Shown: positions 7,779 through 16,209 of the stretch, piece after piece
How the letters are laid out: the number at the start of each line of letters is the position of its first letter
Position numbering within the stretch: the first letter of the stretch is position 1
DNA from: Phycisphaerae bacterium
GTDB lineage: Bacteria; Planctomycetota; Phycisphaerae; UBA1845; PWPN01
Direction of reading: 5' to 3'
Assembly: GCA_012729395.1 (NCBI GenBank)
Contig: JAAYDF010000253.1
Coordinates: 1 to 34,687, forward strand
Length of the DNA stretch: 34,687 nt
The notes under the pieces: generated by a model
Seen by the model: only the letters and a program-made list of their open reading frames with translations
Told to the model about the DNA's origin: nothing
Databases searched by the model: none
Program-made: the position numbers and the translations under genes

Positions 7779-8879
7779 ATGCCAACGCTCAGGAAACCGA
7801 CGAAGACGAACAAGTTGAAGGCGATGCTGCTCAAGGAGATCGCCCGCGAGCAGATTCCGCTGGGTGGGCGGTTGCCTTCGGAGAACGAGTTGATTCGTCG
7901 TTTCCAGGTGAGTCGGACGACGGTGCGGCAGGCGTTGGCGGAGTTGAGTCAGGAGGGGCTGATCGAGCGGCGGCAGGGGCAGGGGACCTTTCGGGCGGAT
8001 CCGGATCGACGGCGGGCGGCGACGGAGCGTTCGCTGGTGGTGGGGGTGTGGTTCAACTGGCCGACGGGGCCTCTGTACGGCCCGATGGCGGACGGCATTC
8101 GGGATGAGTTGGCCCTGTGGGATTACCACGCGATCTTCGAAGGCGGCATGGCGACGGGGGCTCAGGGCCGGGGTGTCGCCAGTCTGGTGCGCAAGGGGCT
8201 GGACGGCTTCATCGTCTCGCCCTCGTCAGATCCAGAGGATCCGCACGACCCGATTTTGGAGATGCTCGAACGCCGGATTCCGCTGGTTTTGGTGGACAAG
8301 CGTTTGGCGGGGTGTCAGTCGGATTTGGTTTGCACCAACAGCCAGTTGGGCGCGGAGATTCTGGCGGAACACCTCTACAGTCTGGGCCATCGGCGGATCG
8401 GGTTCATCGGGACGGCGGGTGTGTCGACGGTGGCGGATCGGCGGCACGGCTACGAGCTGGTGATGCAACGTCGGGGGGCGAGGCTTGATCCTCTTTGGTC
8501 GGAGGTGAGCCCGGAAGTCTACCGCGATTACGGTCGGGCGGCGGCCCAGCGGATTCTATCTGAGCCGGCGGAGGATCGCCCGACGGCCCTGTTCGGGGCG
8601 AACGACCCCATCGCTGAGACGATTGCCGAGGTGGCGTTGGGGCTGGGCTTGCGGGTGCCGGAGGATCTATCGGTCGTGGGCTTCGACGACGCGGGGTTCA
8701 ACGGCGAGCGTGAGCTGTGGCTGACGACGTACGCCCAGCCCAAATATCGGATCGGTCAGATGGCGGCCCAGTTGTTGATGCGGCGGCTCGCGGAGCCCGC
8801 CAGGCCGATGGAGACAGTTCTGTTGGAAGGCAAGTTAATCGTCCGGACATCGACGGCTCCGCCGGCTTCGACGGCGTGA
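7779..8879 (+). CDS. GntR-type winged-helix / LacI-type sugar-sensing transcriptional regulator
   Basis: The product (366 aa from ATG 7779; 369 aa if GTG 7770 is used) has an N-terminal GntR winged helix (about 10-72) with [20 protein letters not shown] and [24 protein letters not shown] type-1 periplasmic-binding-protein fold follows, as in LacI/GalR sensors (about 85-360): VVGVWFNW..., [45 protein letters not shown]. This AraR-like chimera usually represses sugar or glycan genes and is released by a sugar. Neither start has a Shine-Dalgarno; ATG 7779 fits a leaderless transcript. The pseudopilin gene begins only 25 bp downstream, so the two are probably co-transcribed. Confidence 0.92.
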   Translation: MPTLRKPTKTNKLKAMLLKEIAREQIPLGGRLPSENELIRRFQVSRTTVRQALAELSQEGLIERRQGQGTFRADPDRRRAATERSLVVGVWFNWPTGPLYGPMADGIRDELALWDYHAIFEGGMATGAQGRGVASLVRKGLDGFIVSPSSDPEDPHDPILEMLERRIPLVLVDKRLAGCQSDLVCTNSQLGAEILAEHLYSLGHRRIGFIGTAGVSTVADRRHGYELVMQRRGARLDPLWSEVSPEVYRDYGRAAAQRILSEPAEDRPTALFGANDPIAETIAEVALGLGLRVPEDLSVVGFDDAGFNGERELWLTTYAQPKYRIGQMAAQLLMRRLAEPARPMETVLLEGKLIVRTSTAPPASTA

Positions 8880-8904
8880 ACCGTCTCATGATAGGACGGA
8901 TGCG

Positions 8905-9969
8905 ATGGCAACGCAGACGATCAGACGGAGGCGGCGCCTCGATGATGGTCGCATGGCGCCTCACCTGTCGCGGGGCAGGTTCCGAGTGTCCTCGCATGGT
9001 CATGGGGTTGGTTGCTGTTGGAGGCCGGGCTTCACGTTGATTGAAGTTCTGGTTGTCGTGGCGATCATCGCGTTGCTTCTGGCGGTTCTGATTCCATCTC
9101 TGGCTCGGGCTCGGGAGCAGGCCCGGCTGACGACGTGCATGGCGAACTGCAAGCAGATCGCTCTGGCGGTGGCGTCTTATCAGGCGGAGGAGAAGGGCTA
9201 CGTTCCGGTGATGTTCAACTATGCGGCGAGCGTTTTGAACGCGTCGAACCCGCCGGCGAGAGCGTGCTGGGTGTCGGTCGCGTTGCGGCGTTATGACCGG
9301 GGTACGGCTCGCCTGAAGCAGCAGTACGGGGGGCAGTTTGACCCGGAGGCGGTTTGGGACATGGCCAGGAAGAACGCTTACGAGGCGAAGGCCATGCCTC
9401 AGCATTTCGCCTGCCCCTTCGAGCGAGAGAAGGGTGCGGGCTACGAGCGTGTTGGGGATCAGGACGCGTTTCGGATCTACGAGAAGCGTGGGCGGTTCGA
9501 GAGCGTTCAGACGTTCCTGTGGGAGAACATCATTCGGGGCCAGGTGCCGAAACACGGTCGTGCGTGGCCGGACGGGACGGCGGGGCGAGGTGTACCGAAG
9601 TACCCGGCCTTCACATGGAACAGGGTATCAGCGAGCCAATCGAATATGACCAGCACTTTCCCGGACGGCGAACTGGTGCCGGACATGGACGGCTCGCTTT
9701 TTGTGGGAACCTCGGCCATTGCTCCTTCGAAGCGTGCCTATCGGCGTTGGACGGATGGGGATGTGCGTCGTCTACGAGCGGGAGGCTTGAGCGGGGTCAC
9801 AGTGGCGTTCTGCGCGCAGGGGGAGCATGTTTTGGGGGACCAGCCGGCGGGGAAGGTTGGCTGGGCGAACCCGGGCAGTCATCGGACAAGCGCCGGAGGC
9901 GGGACCAGCGCGATCTTCGCGGATACCCATGTCGAGTGGGTGCCGGGCACGCAGATCGGGTGGCCTTGA
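8905..9969 (+). CDS. Prepilin-type (GFTLIE) pseudopilin-like secreted protein
   Basis: The 354-residue product has a type IV prepilin signal: a 42-residue basic leader ending in Gly42, then FTLIE with E47 at mature position +5, and a hydrophobic helix ([20 protein letters not shown]). Prepilin peptidase would cleave after G42 and methylate F43. A large globular domain follows, ending with [11 protein letters not shown], like the C-terminal DG/HVxW pattern of the many planctomycete pseudopilin-like proteins. Their role is poorly known; they may be minor pseudopilins or surface proteins. The start is supported by GGACGG five bases upstream; the leader is long, and ATG 8953 is an alternative. 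Gaps of 25 and 61 bp place it between the regulator and the lamin-tail protein, probably in one operon. Confidence 0.88.
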   Translation: MATQTIRRRRRLDDGRMAPHLSRGRFRVSSHGHGVGCCWRPGFTLIEVLVVVAIIALLLAVLIPSLARAREQARLTTCMANCKQIALAVASYQAEEKGYVPVMFNYAASVLNASNPPARACWVSVALRRYDRGTARLKQQYGGQFDPEAVWDMARKNAYEAKAMPQHFACPFEREKGAGYERVGDQDAFRIYEKRGRFESVQTFLWENIIRGQVPKHGRAWPDGTAGRGVPKYPAFTWNRVSASQSNMTSTFPDGELVPDMDGSLFVGTSAIAPSKRAYRRWTDGDVRRLRAGGLSGVTVAFCAQGEHVLGDQPAGKVGWANPGSHRTSAGGGTSAIFADTHVEWVPGTQIGWP

Positions 9970-10030
9970 GCAACCGGATGTGGATTGCAGGTCGTGGGTC
10001 TGATCGGAACCTTTCTAGGAGGATACGAAG

Positions 10031-13000
10031 ATGCAGCCGATTACGAGAGCCCTTATCGTGTGTTTGGGTTTGCTTTGGTGTGTCGGGGGTGGGGTCTATG
10101 CCGCGAACCCCGGTGACGTGGTGATCACCGAGATCATGTACAACCCGAACTCCTCCGAGAGTGTGGCCTCGAACGCACCGCTGACCGAGTGGATCGAGGT
10201 CTACAACCGCACGGATCAGGATATCGATATGGCCGGTTGGTACACGGCGGATGAGGATGGGCGTAGCGGCGACTTCCCCGCCTTCACTCTTCCGGCGGGC
10301 GGCGTGGCGGTCATTATCCCGATGGGATACAGCAGCAACATTCTGACCAAGGCGATGTTCACCGCGGCCTGGGGCGTTCCGGAAAGTCAACTCATCCAGC
10401 CGACATCGGCCAACGACATGTCGCGTGGCCGGTCGAGTACCTCGGTTCGAGGCGGGATCGTCGGCGATGGTTTTAGCAACAGCCCCACGCGCGATGATGA
10501 CGACGCGAACGATTTGGTGAATACGCCTTTCGATCCGACGGCGCCGTGCGCGTACGGCCAAGCGTTCTGCGATACTGGCATCCCGGACAATGAGGTGCTC
10601 TTGCTGGTTTCGAGCGATCATCAGGTGATTGACAAGGTCAATCTGGAAGATGACACGCGGGGTTGGCCCTGTGATGACCCGGACGGCCCGAGCATTGTTC
10701 TGGACGAGGCACGACTGAACGTCACGGACAACGACGACGGGCAGAATTGGCGGCGTGCAGTGGTCGGCGAGGCGCGGGCTCGGAATAACGCGCCCGCAGG
10801 GTTCTTCACCGGATTGGATACGGGTTCGCCCGGCAAGATCGAAGGCGTTACCCCGCCGGGCAATGACGCGCCTTTGGTCGCCGACCAGACGCTGTGGGCG
10901 GCGAAGAACATGGCCGTGGATGTGACCCTGAGCGCGTTTGATGATCAGCCCATGCCGGCCGTGTTTAATTTCGCGATTGACACGCTTCCCAGTTACGGCA
11001 CGTTGAGCGATCCGGGCAACAGCGACCACGTTATCGTCGCTGGCGAATTGCCCTATACGCTGGCGGGCCAAGGAAGCGTGGTGCGTTACACCAATGCGGG
11101 GACGTGTGCGGACGACAGTTTCACCTTCCACGCCAATGATGCCGAACTGGACTCGAACATCGGGACGGTCACGCTGACCATGCAATGTGGGGAGGTGATC
11201 ATCACGGAGATCATGTACGATCCGGCCTCGACGGAGACCTCGGCGAAAGTCAACGAATGGATCGAGATTCACAACACCACGGACTCAGCGATTGACGTAT
11301 CGGGTTGGTACTTGCAGGATCGCAACAAGCGAGCGGGCGACTGGCCCGCGGGGACGATCATCCCGCCGGGTGGCGTGGCGGTGGTGGTACCGCCGGGCAA
11401 GAGCAGTCGTATCCTGGATGTGGCCCAGTTTGTGACCGCCTGGGACGGCTACGTCATCCCGCAGATCATTCAATCCACCACGGTGAACGACGCTTCCAGC
11501 GGCGAGATCACGGGCAGCGGCCTGAGCAATAGCATCAGCGATCCGGGAGAGGATGTCAGGCTGATTGACGCTTCGGGGCGGGTGCAGGATCGCGCGAGCT
11601 ACATCGCGGGCTGGCCCTGGCCGGCGGAGGATGACCTGTCGAGCATCTTCCTTGTGGAAGGCAGCTACAACGCCTTGGATAACGACGACGGCATGAAGTG
11701 GCGGCATTCGGTGAACTGCGCCGGCGGCGGCTACGGATGTTTCGTCAGCAGTTGGTGGGATAAGGTTGACTTCGGCTCGCCCGGTTTCTTGAGCGGCGTG
11801 ACCGCGCCGAGCGGCAACATTCCGCCCAGCGCGGTGAGCAAACGTGTGGGCGTTTTCAAGAACACGTCGACGCTTGTGGATATGCCTGGCTGCGACGACG
11901 GCCAGCCGAGCGGCACGTTGACCTATACGATCGTGAGTCTGGACGTGACCAGGGGCGTGCTGAAGGACGCGGCCAATGGTCAGGAGATCACCGCGGCGAA
12001 TTTGCCGTACACGCTGCTGGGCAGTCAGGTCGAGTACATCCCCAACGACGGACACACCAGCGTGTATACCACGGCCGCGAACGAAGACAGCTTCAGCTAC
12101 CAGGTCAGCGATGGGGCGAAGAGCTCGCGGCAGGATGGGACGGTGACGCTGGTTGTGCAGAAGGGCGGATTGGTTCTCAGCGAGATCATGTACAACCCGG
12201 CGAATCGGGCCCGCAACGACTGGCAGTATTACGAGATCTACAACACGACGGAGAACGACATTGAGTTGCAGTCGATCACCGTCGCTTCGGAAGGGACGAT
12301 GTGGTTCAACTACACGATCCCAGCGGGTGCGGTTCGTGTGGTGACCAGCGGGGAATCCAACGCAAGTCGCACCCCGCAGGATTTTCTGGACGAGTGGGCG
12401 CCGTTGGCGATCGAGTCGGTGATGTTCGTGGATGCGACCTTGTGGGGGAAGGCCTCGAACTCCGGCAGCCGCATACAGCTTGTGGACAGCGAGAATGAGT
12501 TGCTGGATGAGGTGTTCTTCGCCAGTGAGGCGCCTTGGCCGGTGTACGACGTGCGGTCCAGCATCGCGGCCCGGTCGGGCAAGATCCATGCGATCGAGAA
12601 CGACGATGGAGCCAGCTGGCTGTTGTCGGCGGTGGGCGTGGAGGAGGCTTATGCCACCCCGGATGCTCCAGGGGGCCTTGCGGATAGCGATGTCGGCAGC
12701 CCAGGGGTGGCCCCGGCGCCCTGTGTGGGCGACGATTGTGTTGGCGCGTGCTGCTTGCCGGAGGACCAGTGCGAGATGACCACGTGGGAGGATTGCCGAG
12801 GTGCGTGGCAGGGCTACGGCACGGTCTGTGGTGCGGTAGATTGTCCGGCGGTCTGTCCGATGCCGTTTGGGGACAAGGATCTCGACGGCGATGTGGACGC
12901 GGTGGACTTTGGCTTCTGGCAGGCGTGTTTCACAGGTGTCGACGGTGATGGCTATGACGAGGCCCGGTGCCACTGCTACGATCGGGATCTCGACGACGAC

Positions 13001-13096
13001 GTTGATACGGCGGACTTTGCAGAATTCGAGGCTTGTTTCACCGGGCCGGCGATCTTGTTCGACCGGCTGAATCCGCCGTTGGGGTGTAACCCCTGA
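10031..13096 (+). CDS. Secreted lamin-tail-domain protein with Cys-rich motif and C-terminal dockerin-like EF-hands
   Basis: The 1021-residue product has a signal peptide (about 1-24) and three lamin-tail-like domains opened by VVITEIMYNPN (about 32), VIITEIMYDPA (about 388) and LVLSEIMYNPA (about 713). Ig/cadherin-like stretches follow the first two (VADQTLWAAKNMAVDVTLSA; SKRVGVFKNTSTLVD). Near the C-terminus come a Cys-rich segment (CVGACCLPEDQC ... GTVCGAVDC, about 900-940) and two calcium loops, DKDLDGDVDAVDFGFWQACF and DRDLDDDVDTADFAEFEACF, a dockerin-like pair. Bacterial lamin-tail domains occur in surface adhesins and nuclease-associated proteins; no nuclease motif is seen here. GGAGG lies eight bases before the ATG. 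It is the last gene of the regulator-pseudopilin unit and is followed by an intrinsic terminator. A role in surface display or attachment is inferred. Confidence 0.87.
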   Translation: MQPITRALIVCLGLLWCVGGGVYAANPGDVVITEIMYNPNSSESVASNAPLTEWIEVYNRTDQDIDMAGWYTADEDGRSGDFPAFTLPAGGVAVIIPMGYSSNILTKAMFTAAWGVPESQLIQPTSANDMSRGRSSTSVRGGIVGDGFSNSPTRDDDDANDLVNTPFDPTAPCAYGQAFCDTGIPDNEVLLLVSSDHQVIDKVNLEDDTRGWPCDDPDGPSIVLDEARLNVTDNDDGQNWRRAVVGEARARNNAPAGFFTGLDTGSPGKIEGVTPPGNDAPLVADQTLWAAKNMAVDVTLSAFDDQPMPAVFNFAIDTLPSYGTLSDPGNSDHVIVAGELPYTLAGQGSVVRYTNAGTCADDSFTFHANDAELDSNIGTVTLTMQCGEVIITEIMYDPASTETSAKVNEWIEIHNTTDSAIDVSGWYLQDRNKRAGDWPAGTIIPPGGVAVVVPPGKSSRILDVAQFVTAWDGYVIPQIIQSTTVNDASSGEITGSGLSNSISDPGEDVRLIDASGRVQDRASYIAGWPWPAEDDLSSIFLVEGSYNALDNDDGMKWRHSVNCAGGGYGCFVSSWWDKVDFGSPGFLSGVTAPSGNIPPSAVSKRVGVFKNTSTLVDMPGCDDGQPSGTLTYTIVSLDVTRGVLKDAANGQEITAANLPYTLLGSQVEYIPNDGHTSVYTTAANEDSFSYQVSDGAKSSRQDGTVTLVVQKGGLVLSEIMYNPANRARNDWQYYEIYNTTENDIELQSITVASEGTMWFNYTIPAGAVRVVTSGESNASRTPQDFLDEWAPLAIESVMFVDATLWGKASNSGSRIQLVDSENELLDEVFFASEAPWPVYDVRSSIAARSGKIHAIENDDGASWLLSAVGVEEAYATPDAPGGLADSDVGSPGVAPAPCVGDDCVGACCLPEDQCEMTTWEDCRGAWQGYGTVCGAVDCPAVCPMPFGDKDLDGDVDAVDFGFWQACFTGVDGDGYDEARCHCYDRDLDDDVDTADFAEFEACFTGPAILFDRLNPPLGCNP

Positions 13097-13177
13097 GCCT
13101 GCCGGCAGTCGACCGATTCGGTCGGGGGGCTTGGTCGGTTGAGCGGCAGGCACTAGACTCCTTCCATCCGCGACCGG

Positions 13178-13225
13178 ACGCGGGAGCGGGGTTGGGCGAC
13201 TGACCCCGCGCCCGCGTCGTTTTTC
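13178..13225 (+). terminator. Intrinsic terminator after the lamin-tail gene
   Basis: A 15-bp stem (13178-13192 with 13203-13217, one mismatch) closes a 10-nt loop and is followed by CGTTTTTC. The GC-rich stem and T-run are typical of Rho-independent termination. It probably ends transcription of the regulator-pseudopilin-lamin-tail unit. Confidence 0.85.
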
Positions 13226-13270
13226 AAGATCGCGGTTGGTTACAGCTAACAACATGCGTGAGGGCCAGGT

Positions 13271-15028
13271 ATGCGACATCCGCGATGGCTGGTATCGGCA
13301 ACGATCTTGCTGCTGTGCGGCAGTTTGGGTTTGGCTGTGCAGGCGGGCGCTCAGGTTCGGGTTCCCTCCCGTCTTGTGGTTCGGACGGCGAGCGATGCAT
13401 CCTCTTCACTCCACTACGCGGCAGAGCGACTCGCGGCGGAGATGCGGGGTTTGTATGGCCTGCGTGTTCGTGTTGTGGCTGGCGATGACGAGCAGGCCGT
13501 CGGCGGGAGTGAAGAGGAAGGTGTTATCACGCTGCGGGAAGACAAGGCGATTACCCTGCTGCCGGTGCCGGCCGGTCTTGCCAATGCACGCGAAGCGTGC
13601 GGGCCATGGCGGCCGGAGGCCTGGCGGATTACCACCACGGCTGAGCCTTTTGAGGTGGTCATCGCCGGGGTGGATGGTGCCTCCGCCTGGTATGGAGCGT
13701 GCGAGTGGCTGGACAGCCTTCGCCCCGGTGCAGGGGGCGTGCCGTTTTCAGCGATAGGCGAGCATACCGGTTCGCCGACGTTGGCGTTGCGTGTCACGCG
13801 GCCGATTCGAGCGAGTGGTCCTTCGAGCTCGGGGCCGGAGTTGGAGGCAGACCTTGATTGGTGGGCTCGCTGGCGGATGAACGTGGCCCGGATCGATTCG
13901 CGGCCCGATGAGGTCATGCGGCAGGTGCTGGCCGAGGCTCATCGTCGCGGCATCCGCCTGCTGCTCGGCTTGGGGGTGCGGACGCTGTGTGCGGCCGACG
14001 ATGCCGCGGTTGCCGAGCGGGTCGGTGAGATGGTCCGGTTCCTGGATCTCGGCGGCGACGGGGTAAGCATGCTGTGGGACGATTTGCCGCATGCCCGGGC
14101 TGAGGGACACTGCGACCGGTGCCGGGAGCGGTTTGGACCGGACAGCATGGCCCAGGAGATGGTTCATGTGCTGGAGGCGTTGTGCCGGGCGGCGGAAGGG
14201 CGTCCGAAACCGCCGATCATTGCCTGGTGTCCCTCGCATTACTCAGCGTCACGGTACCCGGCCTTCACCGATGAGCGGTACTATGCGGTGGTGGGGGCGT
14301 CGGCGTTGGTGCGTGAGCGGACGTGTCTTTTCCATTGCGAGTATCGGCCGGATCGAGTGGATCTGCTTGATCGGTTTGGCTTGTTCGGGCGGATCTGGTG
14401 GTACAACGGTCTGCGCTCAGTGTTTTCGAACTGCCAGCGTTGGCCGACACAACGGGAGATGAAACTCGATCTGCCCAAGGATGTGATGCCCAAGGAACCC
14501 GACTTCCCGCACTTCGACTGGGGCTGGAAGATGGGGCTGGGGATTGCTCCGGACGGGGCGATCATTCCGCCGCCGGAGGAGACTTGGGTGGCCATGCGGG
14601 CACTGCCTGCTCATTTTGCGGGCTTCTACCCGTGCACGCCCACGCATCCGTACCATGCGGCCGTTTCGGGTCTGTTCGCGTTGGCCCCTGAGCGATTCGA
14701 CCAAGCGGAGGCGGACCGTGTGGTTTTTCGAGCGATGTTCGGCCCGGCGGGCGAAGGGCCTGCTCGCCGTTGGAGCGATCTCTACAACCAGCTTCAAATC
14801 TGGCTGGCCCAGGCGTGGGCGGGTTCGCCTCGCCGACAAGATCGTGCCCAGGCCATTGAATGGCTTGAGGGCATGGCGGCGGCGCGGTCGGAGCTGGTGG
14901 CTGTCGCGGCACAGGGGCGTCATGTGTTGGACGCGGGCCTTGTGCGCGAAGTGCTGGAGAGGATGGACGCCGCACGAGAGCAGGTGGAGAAGGTGTATCA
15001 GCAGCTTGCCGCGACGCAGCCGGAATGA
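13271..15028 (+). CDS. Secreted glycoside hydrolase, GH84-like (putative beta-N-acetylglucosaminidase)
   Basis: The 585-residue product has a signal peptide (about 1-28). An alpha/beta N-terminal domain (about 30-150) resembles the non-catalytic domains preceding GH20, GH67 and GH84 barrels (SSLHYAAERLAAEMRGLYGL). A TIM barrel follows (about 190-480). Strand-four-like sequence GVSMLWDDLPH carries an Asp pair (D270-D271) matching the DD dyad used by GH84 enzymes in substrate-assisted hydrolysis of N-acetylglucosaminides. It is followed by HCDRCRERFG. A C-terminal helical tail (about 480-585) is Ala/Glu-rich. GAGG lies about eight bases before the ATG. GH84 membership is inferred from architecture and the DD motif; GH20-like or another NAG-processing family is possible. 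A terminator separates it from the upstream operon. Confidence 0.6.
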   Translation: MRHPRWLVSATILLLCGSLGLAVQAGAQVRVPSRLVVRTASDASSSLHYAAERLAAEMRGLYGLRVRVVAGDDEQAVGGSEEEGVITLREDKAITLLPVPAGLANAREACGPWRPEAWRITTTAEPFEVVIAGVDGASAWYGACEWLDSLRPGAGGVPFSAIGEHTGSPTLALRVTRPIRASGPSSSGPELEADLDWWARWRMNVARIDSRPDEVMRQVLAEAHRRGIRLLLGLGVRTLCAADDAAVAERVGEMVRFLDLGGDGVSMLWDDLPHARAEGHCDRCRERFGPDSMAQEMVHVLEALCRAAEGRPKPPIIAWCPSHYSASRYPAFTDERYYAVVGASALVRERTCLFHCEYRPDRVDLLDRFGLFGRIWWYNGLRSVFSNCQRWPTQREMKLDLPKDVMPKEPDFPHFDWGWKMGLGIAPDGAIIPPPEETWVAMRALPAHFAGFYPCTPTHPYHAAVSGLFALAPERFDQAEADRVVFRAMFGPAGEGPARRWSDLYNQLQIWLAQAWAGSPRRQDRAQAIEWLEGMAAARSELVAVAAQGRHVLDAGLVREVLERMDAAREQVEKVYQQLAATQPE

Positions 15029-15094
15029 GCCTGACGCCGGTGTGCGAAGTGTCGCCGGCTGGCCAAGAGGTTACCAGTGGTGCGACGCATTCGC

Positions 15095-16045
15095 TCACAC
15101 GTCGCAGAGCTGGGCGGCATGGCCCAAAGCGGCGATGGGGTTGGGCCAGGTCGGTATGAACTCTTGGGCGACGTAGCCTTCGTAACCGGTCTCCAGGATC
15201 GCCTTCATGACCGCGGAGTAGTTGATTTCCTGGGTATCGTCGGGCTCAGCGCGTCCGGGGGCGCCGGCGACATGGTAGTGGGCGGTGTAGTCCTTGTATT
15301 GCCGGATGCGGCGGATCAGGTCGCCGTTCATGACCTGGACGTGGTAGACGTCGAACAGCAGTCTCATACGCGGCGAATCGACCCGGCGGATTAACTCCAC
15401 GCAGAAGTCGACATCGTCGCCGAAGTAGTCGGGATGCCCCTTCATCGGATGCGTGGTGTCCCGAGTATTCAACTGTTCCAGGCACAGATTGACGCCTTGC
15501 CGCTCGGCGTGCCCGATCACCCGTTTCCAGCAATCGACGCAGTTCTTGGCCCCTTGTTCGTCACTGATCCCCGGTTCGCGCATTCCGGTGAAAGCGATCA
15601 CGTTGCGGCATTGGACCGCGGCAGCGAGGTCGATGCCCTCGATCAGTTTGGCAGCGCAGTGTTCGTGATGGTCGCGGTTGAAGGGCCCGCGGTCGAACCC
15701 GTGGCTGGCGACGAGGGAGATGTGCAGGCCCAGCTTGCGCACGGCCGGGTAGTGACGGGCGTCGATTCCCTCCATGGCCACCAGGCCGATCGCTTTGACG
15801 TGGCGAGCCAGTTCCTCGGCCGGCATTGGCTCGAAGCACCAGCCCATTACCGACTGACGAATACGCCCTTTGGTGACCACCGGTTTATCCTTGGCCTGGT
15901 CGCTCGCCAGTGCGGATCCATTCCAACCGGCCAACGCAGTAGCGGCAGTTGCGTGGAAAAAAGTCCGGCGGGAGACACCGGCTCCCAAGGCCCTTCGGCA
16001 GGTAGCGGCCGATAGATCGCGGTCGGGCAAGACATGGTTTCGCAT
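15095..16045 (-). CDS. Tat-exported sugar-phosphate isomerase/epimerase-like TIM-barrel protein
   Basis: A start at 16045 gives 316 residues; GGGAG lies ten bases upstream. The frame also allows ATG 16105 (336 aa), but that adds residues before the signal and has a poorer ribosome site. The N-terminus holds a twin-arginine motif (VSRRTFF) and an Ala-rich stretch ending at ALASD. The barrel shows the xylose-isomerase-like (AP endonuclease 2) pattern: CLEQLNTRD, LLFDVYHVQ, HYHVAGAPGR and VAQEFIPTW supply the Glu, Asp/His, His and Glu expected to bind the metal. The hydroxypyruvate-isomerase branch is the closest resemblance. In Planctomycetes many such proteins are exported with oxidoreductases; the substrate is unknown. 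It lies 164 bp downstream of the cytochrome gene on the same strand. Confidence 0.85.
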   Translation of the reverse strand: MRNHVLPDRDLSAATCRRALGAGVSRRTFFHATAATALAGWNGSALASDQAKDKPVVTKGRIRQSVMGWCFEPMPAEELARHVKAIGLVAMEGIDARHYPAVRKLGLHISLVASHGFDRGPFNRDHHEHCAAKLIEGIDLAAAVQCRNVIAFTGMREPGISDEQGAKNCVDCWKRVIGHAERQGVNLCLEQLNTRDTTHPMKGHPDYFGDDVDFCVELIRRVDSPRMRLLFDVYHVQVMNGDLIRRIRQYKDYTAHYHVAGAPGRAEPDDTQEINYSAVMKAILETGYEGYVAQEFIPTWPNPIAALGHAAQLCDV

Positions 16046-16209
16046 GGTATCAAGACTCCCGAGAGGCACGTGCGCGGACGACACCATCAGGTGCATCGCC
16101 CGCACTTGAGTCTAATCGATGCCGCCGGTTGCGAACAGACCGGCTGCGAGACCATTCCGACCTTGCCTGCCCCGGAGAAACAACGGGCGAGATCGGGGCC
16201 GTCAATCAC

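Noticed and set aside
9797-11272. 491-aa minus-strand open frame
   Set aside because: Antisense to the pseudopilin and lamin-tail genes, which have clear domains; the product is rich in Arg, His and Val with no motif.
13097-13151. Long-range inverted repeat GCCTGCCG / CGGCAGGC
   Set aside because: Only 8 bp arms nearly 40 nt apart; the intrinsic terminator downstream is a far better structure.
11285-13279. 664-aa minus-strand open frame
   Set aside because: Antisense to the lamin-tail protein; compositional shadow with no signal peptide or domain.
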